Of a stretch of DNA of 64,000 nucleotides, positions 43,627-53,892 are shown piece by piece. The notes under the pieces are model-generated. The model saw only the letters and a program-made list of their open reading frames with translations. It was not told the origin of the DNA and made no database searches. A program made the position numbers and the translations under genes. The stretch comes from Sediminitomix flava (GTDB lineage Bacteria > Bacteroidota > Bacteroidia > Cytophagales > Flammeovirgaceae), in assembly GCF_003149185.1 (NCBI RefSeq), contig NZ_QGDO01000004.1, positions 62,001 through 126,000 of the forward strand. The letters are read 5' to 3'. Within the stretch, counting starts at the first letter, position 1. The number at the start of each line of letters is the position of its first letter.

Positions 43627-44808
43627 TTATAATAATAATTGCTGATATGCTTCAATCATCTGGTCTTTTGACCAAGATTTTCTAATATTTTCGGCATTCT
43701 CATATCCTAATTCTCGAAGTTGTTCAATTGGAATCTTAAGACATTGATCAATAGTTTCATTCAAACTATCTGCATCATTATTTTTAAATGTTAATCCATT
43801 ATTTTCGTCAATGACTTCTTTACTACCTCCTGTGTCACTACCTACAACATACATTCCTGCAGCCATACCTTCTAAAGCAACAAGACCTAATGCTTCCATT
43901 TTAGAAGGGAAAATCAATACATCTGCTTTATTATAGATTTTATTCATCTCTATAGGATTATAAGTAGGTCTAATTAATTCTTGATTTTCAATCCCTTCAA
44001 CTTTATCTCCTACTGTAATCAACTTAAAGTCTCCATTAATCTTAGAAGCAACTTTTCTAACTAAATCACTTCCCTTAAAAGGGTTTGGGGAATTAAAAAA
44101 AAGTAAACTAGTTTGTTCTGATATTCTTTGATTTAGATTAAAAAATACCTCAGTATCTATTCCATTTCTAATTACTCGAATATCAATATTTGAGTGAGCA
44201 GTAAATGACTCTTTAAAATCTTTTGCAATCCATTTCGAAACAGCTACAAAAACTATCTTAGGACTGTTTTGATAAATATTTTTTTTACGTTTTAGAAATT
44301 GACTTCGAAAATCTAAAATAGGATGTTTTAATGGGTAAATTTTATTAAAAGGTGTATTAGAATTTCCGTTCTTAAAATTTTTATTTTCCATGGTGTGTGC
44401 TTCACCACCAGTCATACACCACATATCGTGAAGAACCCAAATTACTTTTTTTTCTTCACTGATCTTTTCAAGTGTTTTTAAATCAAAATATCCTCCATGT
44501 ACATTATGTATAAATATACAATCAGCCTCAGTGTACCAAAGGTTATTTTTTAGGAATTTCCAAGTACCATGAATATCATACAAAACTCCAAAATCTGAGA
44601 AAATTGTTCTTTTAAAAGCTCTATATAAAATAGAATCTATACCTTCTAGAAAGTAACTTATAAGACTCCTTTTGAAAGTTTTAATATTTGAATCAGTTCT
44701 ATGCTTTATTTTTACAAGCATCTTACCGCCAAATTCTTGCATTAGGCTATAAGCTATATTTTCAGCTCCTCCATGTTGATCAGATGTATTAATGTGAAGA
44801 ATTTTCAT
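43627..44808 (-). CDS. Glycosyltransferase family 4
   Basis: The 393-residue GT-B-type enzyme starts ILHINTSDQHGGAENIAYSL, a glycine-rich acceptor-side loop. The donor-side part has GSDLVRKVASKINGDFKLITVGD and the EX7E motif EALGLVALE in FPSKMEALGLVALEGMAAG. It transfers a sugar from a nucleotide donor to a growing surface polysaccharide at the inner face of the membrane. It is encoded divergently from the Wzx-like gene and upstream of YfhO. The exact sugar is unknown. Confidence 0.9.
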   Translation of the reverse strand: MKILHINTSDQHGGAENIAYSLMQEFGGKMLVKIKHRTDSNIKTFKRSLISYFLEGIDSILYRAFKRTIFSDFGVLYDIHGTWKFLKNNLWYTEADCIFIHNVHGGYFDLKTLEKISEEKKVIWVLHDMWCMTGGEAHTMENKNFKNGNSNTPFNKIYPLKHPILDFRSQFLKRKKNIYQNSPKIVFVAVSKWIAKDFKESFTAHSNIDIRVIRNGIDTEVFFNLNQRISEQTSLLFFNSPNPFKGSDLVRKVASKINGDFKLITVGDKVEGIENQELIRPTYNPIEMNKIYNKADVLIFPSKMEALGLVALEGMAAGMYVVGSDTGGSKEVIDENNGLTFKNNDADSLNETIDQCLKIPIEQLRELGYENAENIRKSWSKDQMIEAYQQLLL

Positions 44809-44910
44809 GATAGATAGAGGTATCCAAATCTACAGTTATGCTAACTTTGATCTATTAATACTTCAATTGTTAGTTTATCAAGTTGTAGAATAGGACTAAA
44901 AAGTTGATTA

Positions 44911-46266
44911 GTGATACACAAATTAAAGAAGATATTTAATAAAAATACGCCTAAAAGCGACACATTTAGGCTCATTGGTAATATTAATTGGCTTGCATTA
45001 GATCGTATTGTCCGTATGGGAGGTGGGGTTTTTGTAAACGCCGCAGTAAGTCGGTATTTAGGTCCTGAGTCCATGGGTAAATGGGATACGGCATTAGCAT
45101 TTATGGGCGTTTATGTAGTATTTTCTGCTTTAGGAAGTGAAAGAATCCTTACAAGAGATCTAGTCGATGCTACTGAAAATAAAAAATCAGAAATTCTAGG
45201 AACAGCCGCGATCACAAGAATTATTTCATCTCTTGTTTTCTCAATTATTTGTGCATTTTCAATTCTATTTCTAAATACAGATGATCCTGAACAAGTTACT
45301 GTAGGAATAATTATCTCGATCGGAATATTTTTTCAGGCAGCAGATATTATCACCTATTTCTATCAAGCAAATCTATTATCTAAAAGAATAGTACAAACTA
45401 AGACTATTGCTTTTATAGTTTCTTCAGTTCTAAAACTAATATTGATTTACCTCAATGCAGAGCTAATTGCTTTTGCTAGCACTTACCTCATAGAAGTGGG
45501 ATTATCCTCTATTCTTTTGTTAAGAATGTATCAGAAGAATGAAAATAGAGGTATAAGATCTTGGACTTTTTCTTTTATAGAAGCTCAAAAGCAACTCAAA
45601 GAAGGTGGGCCATTATTAATTTCTGGTTTGGCTTATATGATTTATGTTAGAGCTGATCAGTTAATGATTGGTGAGATGCTAACGAAAACAGATGTAGGGG
45701 TTTATAGCAGAGCGATTAAGCTTTATGAAATTCCGATGGCGATTTATGGAATCTTTGCAACAACTCTATTTCCTAAACTTACTAGTCTTTTCAAAGACGA
45801 TGAAAGACGTTTCATGGAAGGCTATAAGTTGAGTGCTACTTTAATGACCTTCATAGCTTATCTTGGAGTTATTGTTACTTGGTTAGTTGGCCAATATGTT
45901 ATTCTAGTACTGTATGGAGAACAATACTCTGGAGCAATCAAAGTCTTAAATGTATTAATGATTGGTATTGTTTTTTTATACAATGCAGGGCAAAGAGGAA
46001 ATTATTTATTATTAAATGGACTCTATAATATTATTATTATAAATGCAGTATTATCTGCAGTATTGAATATAGTTCTGAACTATTATTTGATTCCAAAATA
46101 TGGTATTTTAGGGGCTGCTTGGGCTTCTGTGATTACACAATTTTTTGTTCTGGAACTAAGTAACCTATTTTTCAAGGGGACTAGAAATATTTTTTATATA
46201 CAGCTTAAAGCACTTTTTCTTATTCATATTCATAGATATATCTATCAGATAAAAAACAAAATATAA
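44911..46266 (+). CDS. Wzx-like oligosaccharide flippase (PST/MATE fold)
   Basis: The protein has 451 residues from a GTG codon at 44911, followed by IHKLKKIFNKNTPKSD. It shows about twelve hydrophobic helices. VNAAVSRYLGPESMGKWDTALAFMGVY and GGPLLISGLAYMIYVRADQLMIGEML are typical of polysaccharide biosynthesis flippases. It moves lipid-linked repeat units across the inner membrane. The ATG at residue 35 would cut the first helix, so GTG is preferred. The next gene starts 1 bp after the stop, indicating one operon. Confidence 0.85.
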   Translation: MIHKLKKIFNKNTPKSDTFRLIGNINWLALDRIVRMGGGVFVNAAVSRYLGPESMGKWDTALAFMGVYVVFSALGSERILTRDLVDATENKKSEILGTAAITRIISSLVFSIICAFSILFLNTDDPEQVTVGIIISIGIFFQAADIITYFYQANLLSKRIVQTKTIAFIVSSVLKLILIYLNAELIAFASTYLIEVGLSSILLLRMYQKNENRGIRSWTFSFIEAQKQLKEGGPLLISGLAYMIYVRADQLMIGEMLTKTDVGVYSRAIKLYEIPMAIYGIFATTLFPKLTSLFKDDERRFMEGYKLSATLMTFIAYLGVIVTWLVGQYVILVLYGEQYSGAIKVLNVLMIGIVFLYNAGQRGNYLLLNGLYNIIIINAVLSAVLNIVLNYYLIPKYGILGAAWASVITQFFVLELSNLFFKGTRNIFYIQLKALFLIHIHRYIYQIKNKI

Positions 46267-46267
46267 T

Positions 46268-46942
46268 ATGGTTAAACTAATTCAGACTTTTTTTACTCCT
46301 ATAGTGGGAAAAGATCGAGCATGGAGATTTAGTATTATGCTAAAAGCATTTGGAGATGTATTCTTCTACAAGAAAAGTTTTTTTAGCGAGATAGGCTGGC
46401 TAAAAGCTTATGATCAAAAGATACCTGTGGATAACAATAACAATCCACTACCTTGGGTGACGTATAGTTTTATCGATTTTGTAACACCAAGATTAGATAA
46501 ACGTTTCAATATTTTTGAATATGGTTCAGGTTACTCCACTTTATATTATTCAAAATATGTGAATAAGGTGTATTCAGTAGAGCACGATAAAGAATGGTAT
46601 GAGGGAGTTAAAGACCAGATGAGAGATAATGTTGAATTACATTATGTCCCCCTATCAGAGGGAGAGAAATATGTGTCTAAATCATCTCAAGAGGAACCGT
46701 TTCAACTTGTTATTGTAGATGGTCGAAGACGAAATCTATGTCTGGAACATGCTTTAGAGGTAATTACAGAAGATGGTGTTATTGTATTAGATGATTCTGA
46801 AAGAGACAAATACAAGAAGGGTAAAGATCTTCTTATAGAGAAAGGATTCAAGGAAATTACATTTACAGGTATCGCTCCTGGAATGTTTTTAAATAAATCT
46901 ACTACAATCTTTTATAGAAATCAGAATTGTTTAAATATTTAG
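46268..46942 (+). CDS. SAM-dependent methyltransferase-like protein
   Basis: The 224-residue protein has FNIFEYGSGYSTLYYSK (about 78-94) at the place of the SAM-binding motif I, an acidic turn VYSVEHDKEWYEG and LVIVDGRRRNLCLEHAL plus VIVLDDSERDKY, the layout of class I methyltransferases found in polysaccharide clusters. The acceptor is unknown. It lies 1 bp after the flippase and 4 bp before the GT2-like gene, so it is co-transcribed. The glycan-modifying role is inferred from context. Confidence 0.72.
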   Translation: MVKLIQTFFTPIVGKDRAWRFSIMLKAFGDVFFYKKSFFSEIGWLKAYDQKIPVDNNNNPLPWVTYSFIDFVTPRLDKRFNIFEYGSGYSTLYYSKYVNKVYSVEHDKEWYEGVKDQMRDNVELHYVPLSEGEKYVSKSSQEEPFQLVIVDGRRRNLCLEHALEVITEDGVIVLDDSERDKYKKGKDLLIEKGFKEITFTGIAPGMFLNKSTTIFYRNQNCLNI

Positions 46943-46946
46943 TAAA

Positions 46947-47882
46947 ATGGAGTACGCGCCTATAGCACTTTTTGTCTATAATAGACCAGACCATGCTTTG
47001 AAAACGCTTGAGGCTTTGTCCATTAATCAAGGCGCTGAAAAGTCAAAATTATACATTTTTGCTGATGGTCCTAAACAAAATGTAAATTCAGTTGATCTAG
47101 ATAAAATACAACAGACTAGGACCACTATTGAAAAAAAGAAATGGTGTGGCGAAGTAGAAATCATCTATTCTGAAAAAAATAAAGGATTAGCAAAATCTAT
47201 TACGGAAGGAGTAAATCTACTATTAAATAAGTATGGAAAAATCATTGTCCTTGAAGATGACATTGTAACATCACAAGGTTTTCTGTCATTTATGAATAAT
47301 AGTCTTTCATACTATGAAAATGAAGAGAAGGTAATGCATATTGGTGGTTTTTTACCTCCAAATCAGAAGTTAGCTTCTACCTTAGAAACACCTTTTTTCT
47401 CTCCTTTTATGAGCTGCTGGGGATGGGCCACTTGGAAACGAGCATGGGATAAAATTAATCTAAATGAAAATGAACTACATCAGTACCTTCAAGACAACAA
47501 TTCTTTTAATGAATATAACTTAGATGGGACTCTAGAATTTCATAAACAACTTGAAGATAATATTTCTGGTAAAATTTCAACTTGGGCAATAAAGTGGTAT
47601 TCATCTATTTTTATTGAAAAAGGTTTATGCCTATACCCTCATCATTCTATGGTTCAGAATATTGGTCAAGATGGTAGTGGTGTACATAGTGGTACCATGT
47701 ACTACAATCCTTACTACATCGAAAAGCTATTAGAATCTGAGACTATACCTTCTAGTCTTTTAATAGAAGAGTCTCAAGTTGGTAGAGAGTACTTAAAGTC
47801 ATTTTATAATAATCTCAAGAAAAAAAGTTTCAGACGTTATATGATTAAAGCATTTAATAAAATTCAAACACTTTTAAAGTAG
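46947..47882 (+). CDS. GT2/GNT-I-like glycosyltransferase
   Basis: The 311-residue GT-A-type enzyme starts APIALFVYNRPDHALKTLEAL, then LYIFADGPK (donor site), and has IIVLEDDIVTSQGFLSFMN with the acidic EDD metal site. The mid part FMSCWGWATWKRAWDKI is typical of this family in capsule and O-antigen clusters. It transfers a sugar to the polymer. Last gene of the flippase-methyltransferase row; the 74-bp gap to htrA shows no terminator. Confidence 0.85.
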   Translation: MEYAPIALFVYNRPDHALKTLEALSINQGAEKSKLYIFADGPKQNVNSVDLDKIQQTRTTIEKKKWCGEVEIIYSEKNKGLAKSITEGVNLLLNKYGKIIVLEDDIVTSQGFLSFMNNSLSYYENEEKVMHIGGFLPPNQKLASTLETPFFSPFMSCWGWATWKRAWDKINLNENELHQYLQDNNSFNEYNLDGTLEFHKQLEDNISGKISTWAIKWYSSIFIEKGLCLYPHHSMVQNIGQDGSGVHSGTMYYNPYYIEKLLESETIPSSLLIEESQVGREYLKSFYNNLKKKSFRRYMIKAFNKIQTLLK

Positions 47883-47956
47883 TTGCTGTCAAATTATTCA
47901 TTTGCTAACATTTTCAGTTAAAAGACGTATTATCTCTAGTACATTTTTTTAAGCAT

Positions 47957-49462
47957 ATGAAAAAGTTACTTCTAACATCAATTATAGGATTAGCATCAGG
48001 AATAGCAGGAGCCTTCATTTTTAATGTGCTCCACCAAAATCAAGACAATATCTTACCATACGAAGTCAACTTGAGCAATACAAAATCAAATGTTGATCCT
48101 AATATTATTCAATTAGCTAATCGGATTAATCAGCTAGAAAATTCCAGCTTTACCTCCAATAATAATCCCAAAGGAGGAAAATCTCTTCCCCTTAACTTCA
48201 TCAAAGCATCTGATAATAGTCGTAAATCAGTTGTTTATATAAAAACTTATGAGAAGAATCAGTACCGAAGACAATCTTGGGCTGATCTATTCTTTGGAGG
48301 CAGAGGCCAGACCTATGAAAAAAATATGCAAATGGGTTCGGGTTCGGGTGTAATTTTCTCAAACGATGGTTTTATAGTAACCAATAATCATGTCATTAAA
48401 GGTGCTGATAAAGTTGAAGTTATTTACAACAGAAGAAGCTATGTGGCAAAAGTAATTGGAGTAGATACATCATCGGATATTGCACTGATAAAGATAGAAG
48501 AAAACGATATGCCAGCAATTACGATTGCTAGCTCTAAAGATTTGGCTGTGGGTGATTGGGTATTGGCTGTCGGAAACCCATTTAATCTTACCTCGACAGT
48601 TACGGCAGGTATCGTAAGTGCCAAAGGAAGACGTATTAATATTATGAAGGATATGTTTCCTTTAGAATCTTTTATCCAAACGGATGCAGCGATTAATCCA
48701 GGAAACAGCGGTGGAGCTTTGGTAAATGTTCATGGAGAATTAGTGGGTATAAATACGGCTATTCTTTCTAGAACCGGCTCTTATGCAGGTTATGGATTTG
48801 CTGTTCCGTCAGATATTGTAGCCAAAATTGTGAATGATCTAAAGCATTATGGTGCAGTACAGAAAGCTTTTCTTGGTGCTGAAGTCTTAGAAGTGAATGA
48901 GGAAATTTACAAAAAATTAAGTCTTCCATCTATTGAAGGAGTAGTACTTACAAAAATACAACAGGGAGGAGCTGCCGAAAAGTCGGGGATGAAAACTGGA
49001 GATCTTATTATAAGTATAAACAATTCTCCAATTCAAGATCAAGCCATGTATAATGAGTTTCTTAGCTATCACAACCCTGGTGATGAGATAGAACTATTAT
49101 TTTATAGAGACAAAGAATTAAAACGTAAATCCCTTACCCTTACCAATATTGATGGTACTACTGATATTGCGAAAAAAGAACTTTATGAGGCTGAAAATAT
49201 TGGTGCCATTTTCGAAAGCTTACCTACTCTAGAAAAATCTAAGCTAGGATTAAAATCGGGGATTAGAGTCAATAAAATTGAGAGAGGAGGATTGATCAAT
49301 CGAATGAGAATAAAAGAAGGTATGGTCATTATCTCTGTGAATAATTATCCGATTAATCGCCCCGAAGACTTTACTTATATCTTAGAAAGGGTTCAAGGTA
49401 GAGTACTGATTGAAGTGATGACAAATTCTGGTAGAGTTACGAGTTACTTATACTCTTTCTAA
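47957..49462 (+). CDS. DegP/HtrA-family periplasmic serine protease
   Basis: The 501-residue protein has an N-terminal signal or anchor helix (3-24), a trypsin-like domain with H145 (VTNNHVIKGAD), D174 (SSDIALIKI) and S251 (NPGNSGGAL), then two PDZ domains (about 285-375 and 400-500). HtrA proteases degrade or refold misfolded proteins in the envelope. The full triad is present. A terminator follows. Not named degP because relatives DegQ/DegS cannot be excluded. Confidence 0.95.
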   Translation: MKKLLLTSIIGLASGIAGAFIFNVLHQNQDNILPYEVNLSNTKSNVDPNIIQLANRINQLENSSFTSNNNPKGGKSLPLNFIKASDNSRKSVVYIKTYEKNQYRRQSWADLFFGGRGQTYEKNMQMGSGSGVIFSNDGFIVTNNHVIKGADKVEVIYNRRSYVAKVIGVDTSSDIALIKIEENDMPAITIASSKDLAVGDWVLAVGNPFNLTSTVTAGIVSAKGRRINIMKDMFPLESFIQTDAAINPGNSGGALVNVHGELVGINTAILSRTGSYAGYGFAVPSDIVAKIVNDLKHYGAVQKAFLGAEVLEVNEEIYKKLSLPSIEGVVLTKIQQGGAAEKSGMKTGDLIISINNSPIQDQAMYNEFLSYHNPGDEIELLFYRDKELKRKSLTLTNIDGTTDIAKKELYEAENIGAIFESLPTLEKSKLGLKSGIRVNKIERGGLINRMRIKEGMVIISVNNYPINRPEDFTYILERVQGRVLIEVMTNSGRVTSYLYSF

Positions 49463-49481
49463 GAAAAATATCATAAAGAAT

Positions 49482-49519
49482 AAAAAAGCAATCAGCCTAA
49501 TTAGACTGATTGCTTTTTT
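49482..49519 (+). terminator. Strong terminator after htrA
   Basis: AAAAAAGCAATCAG pairs perfectly with CTGATTGCTTTTTT around a 10-base loop. Confidence 0.92.
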
Positions 49520-49914
49520 ATTTATAACTTATAAATGATTAAACTAGAAATAGTTTTTATTTAAAATAAGTGTCAACAAAACAACCTTTATAGATATAGG
49601 TTATCCATAGAGGACTTTTTCAAATGAGATTCTTCAAATAAACAAGTCACTCACTTATAGAGCCTTAAAGTCTAATCCTTATAATCATTTTAAGGATAGG
49701 TATAATTTTTGGGAGATAATTGGTGTATTATATACTGATTCATTCAAAACACTATCTGAAGTAACAGTACACATGATCTATAATCATTTCAAACGTGGCT
49801 AATTCTATTTACTTCTAAACTTTAATTCCATAAACAACTATTTGAAATACTCCCAATCAAATAATTAAACCTCATTTCTTATAGAATCTTTAAGGTATTG
49901 CTCTCTTTAAAATT
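49520..49914. other. AT-rich spacer before the sigma factor gene
   Basis: No gene is seen. A small inverted repeat ATCCTTA/TAAGGAT lies at 49675-49697. No promoter of the TTTG/TAnnTTTG type is evident near the gene. Confidence 0.35.
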
Positions 49915-50556
49915 ATGGCTAAAAAATTATTCTCAATTAAACGAACAGCTTTTTCAACGGAAGAAATAGTTCAAAACATTACTCATAAGAGTAATTATGA
50001 GAAGACTATTCAATTTATTTATGAAGATAATTTTGAAGGAATCAAATCATTGATACTATCTATGGGTGGAAATGAATTTGATGCTGAAGATATCTTTCAA
50101 GATGCTATAGCTAAATTGATTTGGAGCATTGAAAAGTCTAAATTCAAAGGAAGTGCTAAAATATCCACCTATATCTACACCATCTGTAAAAATATGTGGA
50201 TCAATACCCAAAAAAAGGAGTACAGATATAAGTTGGTCGATGCACAACAAGATAGCTATTTATTTGATGAATCATTGACTGATGAGACTCCCCTAAAAGA
50301 AGACAGTTTGAATGCGAAAAAACAGTTTTCTGAAGCTTTAAAAGAAATTGGAGCTGATTGCCAATCTATTTTTAAATCATTTTATTACGAGGGAAAAACC
50401 TTCAATGAAATACTCTCCTTTTTTAATGGTAAATACTCCACCGAACAAGCCATTAGAAATAAAAAAAGCAGATGCTTAAAATATCTGAGACAAAAATTAG
50501 AAGAGCGAAACATCTCCTCAGAGGCACTCAATAACATTCTAGATAGCAGCCTATAA
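49915..50556 (+). CDS. ECF-type RNA polymerase sigma factor
   Basis: A 213-residue protein. Region 2 (about 36-105) includes GNEFDAEDIFQDAIAKLIWSIEKSKFKGSAKISTYIYTICKNMWINTQKK, with the core-binding and -10 recognition features of sigma-70 proteins. Region 4 (about 140-200) holds a helix-turn-helix, FYYEGKTFNEILSFFNGKYSTEQAIRNKKSRCLKYLRQKL. It directs polymerase to a small set of promoters. No anti-sigma domain follows; instead a TPR membrane protein and a CHAT protease are next to it, which may act upstream or be its targets. Confidence 0.9.
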   Translation: MAKKLFSIKRTAFSTEEIVQNITHKSNYEKTIQFIYEDNFEGIKSLILSMGGNEFDAEDIFQDAIAKLIWSIEKSKFKGSAKISTYIYTICKNMWINTQKKEYRYKLVDAQQDSYLFDESLTDETPLKEDSLNAKKQFSEALKEIGADCQSIFKSFYYEGKTFNEILSFFNGKYSTEQAIRNKKSRCLKYLRQKLEERNISSEALNNILDSSL

Positions 50557-50642
50557 GCCTCATTTTAGTTTTATTTTTATCAATCAACTGATTACATTTT
50601 TGTATAGCCTTGTCTAATACAAAACATGAACTACTATATATC

Positions 50643-51197
50643 ATGGAAAAGAAGAACTTCAGTCAATCATTTTTTACACCAGAAACTAGTTTAGAGGAGA
50701 TAGAAACTAGAATCTATCTTGAGTACAAAACTCGAGAACTAACAGCTATTAGACAACGCATGCTTTCAAACAAAAAACGTCGTCTTTATACAAGAGTATC
50801 ATCAGTAGCCGCATCACTATTGATCTTCTTCATGTTCTCATACGCGAATTTAAATGTATCTCCGAGCTCTATAGCTTTACAAAAAGCAGATAAATACTCT
50901 TATCTGTACAGAAACTCATCCGTAAATGAGAAACAAAATATTCCTATACAAGATGCTATAGCTCTCATCCAAAAGTCCGATTTTAAATCTGCAATCAGCT
51001 TATTAGAAAAACAAAAGCAAGAACAGTTTTCAGACCATTATGATTGGTATTTGGGTTTGGCTTATTTAGGTGATGGTAAAATGGAAAAGGCTCAGCAGCT
51101 TTTCAACTATATTGAAAGCCAGTCAAATCATCTTTACCACAATGAAATAACTACTTATTTCAATTTTCAATTATTTGTTTTAGAAGTAACAAAATAA
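50643..51197 (+). CDS. Single-pass membrane protein with TPR-like region
   Basis: The protein has 184 residues from the ATG at 50643 (an in-frame TTG at 50610 is less likely). About 50 cytosolic residues, with positive charges NKKRRLYTRV, precede one membrane helix (about 55-72) and an outside part with a TPR-like helical hairpin (IQDAIALIQKSDFKSAISLLEKQKQEQ; WYLGLAYLGDGKMEKAQQLFNYIE). The topology is that of an anti-sigma factor, but the cytosolic part has no known anti-sigma motif. It lies 86 bp after the sigma gene and its stop is 13 bp from the end of the convergent CHAT gene. Confidence 0.65.
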   Translation: MEKKNFSQSFFTPETSLEEIETRIYLEYKTRELTAIRQRMLSNKKRRLYTRVSSVAASLLIFFMFSYANLNVSPSSIALQKADKYSYLYRNSSVNEKQNIPIQDAIALIQKSDFKSAISLLEKQKQEQFSDHYDWYLGLAYLGDGKMEKAQQLFNYIESQSNHLYHNEITTYFNFQLFVLEVTK

Positions 51198-51210
51198 GTT
51201 CTCAACAATT

Positions 51211-53799
51211 TTAAAATGTTACTTCTGCTTGTTTTGCTGTTCTTTTGGAATGTACATATTTCCAAATACTCCCAAATAGAACTATAGATAATACAAGCAT
51301 AAAGATTAGGGTGTTATACCAAGGTTCTCGTACAACTTGATCCATGTTCCCACTTATAATCATACCTCCCCAAAACATTGGGTTCATCCTCGCTACAGGA
51401 TACGCTTCAATGTATTTCAACTTTGCAGCTCTAAGGGCCTCGTCCTTAGGGCTTCCTTTTTTAATCTGGTTATAAAATTCCTTCAGTATAAAAGTTGATG
51501 CTTGATCTTCAACTTTCCAAAGACTAGCTAATATTGACGGAGCTTTTGAATAAGCAAACGCTCTTTGCAAACTCATGACCCCCTCTCCATCCATATAATT
51601 TCCAATACCCGTATAGCAAGCACTAAGAGAGATCAACTTATGATTAGAAAAATCTAATTCCTCTATTTCTTCAAAACTTAATCCTGTTTTTTCACCTTCT
51701 GAGAAAAGATAAATTTCAGCCTCATTCGATGTATTATCAAAATTAGCATGAGTAGCAAAATGAAGGATATCAAACTCGGAGTAAAGCTCTAAAATATTTT
51801 CTCGGGTAGCCTCTTCATCTATGATATATCTTTTAGAGATATTTTTAACTTCTTTTGAAGAAAATGGTAAGTCTTTAGATGCAAAAGGAGCTATACCAAG
51901 AATACTTAAGTCTTGATTCGGCGCTGTTATTGTCCCTTTTACTAGTAAATCATGATGTAAAGAAAAAGCATAACTTATAGCATGATCTTCTAGTAAATAA
52001 TGCCTATTTCTCCCAACAGGTAAAACTTCTAATGGTATAGATGATAACTTATCATGTGAAGAAACTACAATACTCTCCTGATGCATTTTAAGAATATTCT
52101 GAGGTAAAAGAAGCATTCTTAACTGCTCTAATTTATCTATAAAGGAACGTTCTATAAAGAAGTCACTAGCTTGTAATTGTTTACCTATACCATCTATCAA
52201 TTTTAAATCTCGATTACTTAAATGGGTTATATGCAACTGAAATTTTTCATCACTAAGTGATACAATCAGTAATTTATTTTTTAGTAAGTAATATGATAAG
52301 AAGCTTTTCCCTTTTTCAGTGTAATGCTTTTTAAAGTAAGAACGGATATCATTGGGAAGTAAAAGAGGGCTATCCCTTTGTTCCTTTTTTAATTGAAAGA
52401 TATCATCTTGAGCTAAATACTCATCCACAGAAATTCGCTGTCCAGCTTTATTCCTCTTATATAAAATATATGATTTAGCATTTTCTGCTATTTCTAAAGC
52501 ATACAATAAATAATCTTCTTTTTGAGTAGCAATAAAGCGAGTAGAAAAATAGTCTATGAGTTGGTCTTGTAAACTTTTTAGTGAAGCAAGATGCTGTAGT
52601 TGATCTTCATCATAATACTGCTTCGAAATAAACTTTTTTAGGTGTATATAAGACTGCCAATACAATTTATCTTTATCTAACAACTCTGGGGCTTGTTCTG
52701 CTTTAGCAAAATAGTTATACATCAACTCACTATGTATTATACTATTCGTATCAGCTTTATTTTGTAAATACTGATTTAAAACATCAAAAGACTTTGATAA
52801 AAAATCTTGATTTGTTTGATGTTTACTCTCTAAATGAAACTCCTCTAAACTTCTATAAATCCTACTTTGTAAAACCAGATTCCGCTGAGCTTGGGCTTCC
52901 ATCGATACCTTTACATTTTTCAAAGCTATCTCTAATACCTCGATTCCCTTATTTAAATAACCTAAAGCCTTATAACAATAAGCTTGCTGCCAATATGCTC
53001 TTGCAATATAAAAATGGGTTAGAAGATACGTATCTTTATTAATGTCATCTATATATTTCTTTCTTGCTGATAGTGTAGTCTTTATATATTTTTCTAAAGT
53101 CTGAATAGCTAGGTTATAATTTCCATTTTTGATTTCAGCTAACGCTAAAAAGTAAAGATATTTATTTGAGTTTATTCTACTTTTCTTATTTATATCAATC
53201 TTTTGTATTATTTCATTAGCTGCAGAAAAAGCATCTTTTGAGAGTAAAAAACCAATGTAATTTGAATAATCAATTTCATTAGCTGATAAACCTAAAGCAT
53301 ATAGCTGTATATTTTCACCTAGATGAAATTCCTGCTTTTGATAAAGATTATGAGCCAAGCCAGTTAGTGCTAAAGATATGACCTTATCACTCTGTCCATT
53401 TTTTTTTGAAAATAAATATCTTTTATGATAATAAAATTCCGCAGAGTCTAAATTCCCAACTCTATTGTGATAATCACCAAGTAAATCTAGTACTCTTGAA
53501 TAAAATCTGGGGGACTCAATATTACCTTTTTCAAAATTTTTCATTGAAGCATGAGCTTCTGAATAACATTTGACAGGGTCTATCACATCCCTCAAGTATA
53601 TATATGCTAAATAATATTGAGCATAAGCTTTAGTCGTAGCATCATTAGTAACTTCTGTTACCTTTTGCATATAATTAGCTGAACTATTAAATTTTCTTTC
53701 CTTATAAGCCTCATGTCCAAGACTAAGTAAATCACTGTCTTTATGAGACTTAACAAAAGGCATAAAAAGGATTTGAAGAAAAATAAATAAATAAATCAT
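51211..53799 (-). CDS. CHAT-domain (caspase-like) protease with TPR repeats and C-terminal membrane anchor
   Basis: The 862-residue protein has an N-terminal signal-like helix (MIYLFIFLQILFMPFVKS), about ten TPR-type helical repeats (about 25-410), a linker, then a CHAT domain (about 560-815). The catalytic pair is H684 (LHFATHANF) and C728 (SLSACYTGIG), both present. A transmembrane helix (about 828-849) and a basic tail follow. CHAT proteases are relatives of caspases and separases. The flanking helices place the domain outside the cytosol if the first is a signal. Its gene is convergent with the sigma/TPR pair and divergent from a small lipoprotein. Substrate and trigger are unknown. Confidence 0.9.
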   Translation of the reverse strand: MIYLFIFLQILFMPFVKSHKDSDLLSLGHEAYKERKFNSSANYMQKVTEVTNDATTKAYAQYYLAYIYLRDVIDPVKCYSEAHASMKNFEKGNIESPRFYSRVLDLLGDYHNRVGNLDSAEFYYHKRYLFSKKNGQSDKVISLALTGLAHNLYQKQEFHLGENIQLYALGLSANEIDYSNYIGFLLSKDAFSAANEIIQKIDINKKSRINSNKYLYFLALAEIKNGNYNLAIQTLEKYIKTTLSARKKYIDDINKDTYLLTHFYIARAYWQQAYCYKALGYLNKGIEVLEIALKNVKVSMEAQAQRNLVLQSRIYRSLEEFHLESKHQTNQDFLSKSFDVLNQYLQNKADTNSIIHSELMYNYFAKAEQAPELLDKDKLYWQSYIHLKKFISKQYYDEDQLQHLASLKSLQDQLIDYFSTRFIATQKEDYLLYALEIAENAKSYILYKRNKAGQRISVDEYLAQDDIFQLKKEQRDSPLLLPNDIRSYFKKHYTEKGKSFLSYYLLKNKLLIVSLSDEKFQLHITHLSNRDLKLIDGIGKQLQASDFFIERSFIDKLEQLRMLLLPQNILKMHQESIVVSSHDKLSSIPLEVLPVGRNRHYLLEDHAISYAFSLHHDLLVKGTITAPNQDLSILGIAPFASKDLPFSSKEVKNISKRYIIDEEATRENILELYSEFDILHFATHANFDNTSNEAEIYLFSEGEKTGLSFEEIEELDFSNHKLISLSACYTGIGNYMDGEGVMSLQRAFAYSKAPSILASLWKVEDQASTFILKEFYNQIKKGSPKDEALRAAKLKYIEAYPVARMNPMFWGGMIISGNMDQVVREPWYNTLIFMLVLSIVLFGSIWKYVHSKRTAKQAEVTF

Positions 53800-53892
53800 A
53801 AAAAAAATGATTCGACTGATTACAAATAAAGGCTTTCATTGTCTAAGATAACAAAAGAAAAAAATACAAAACTAAAATTTAAAAATACAAAC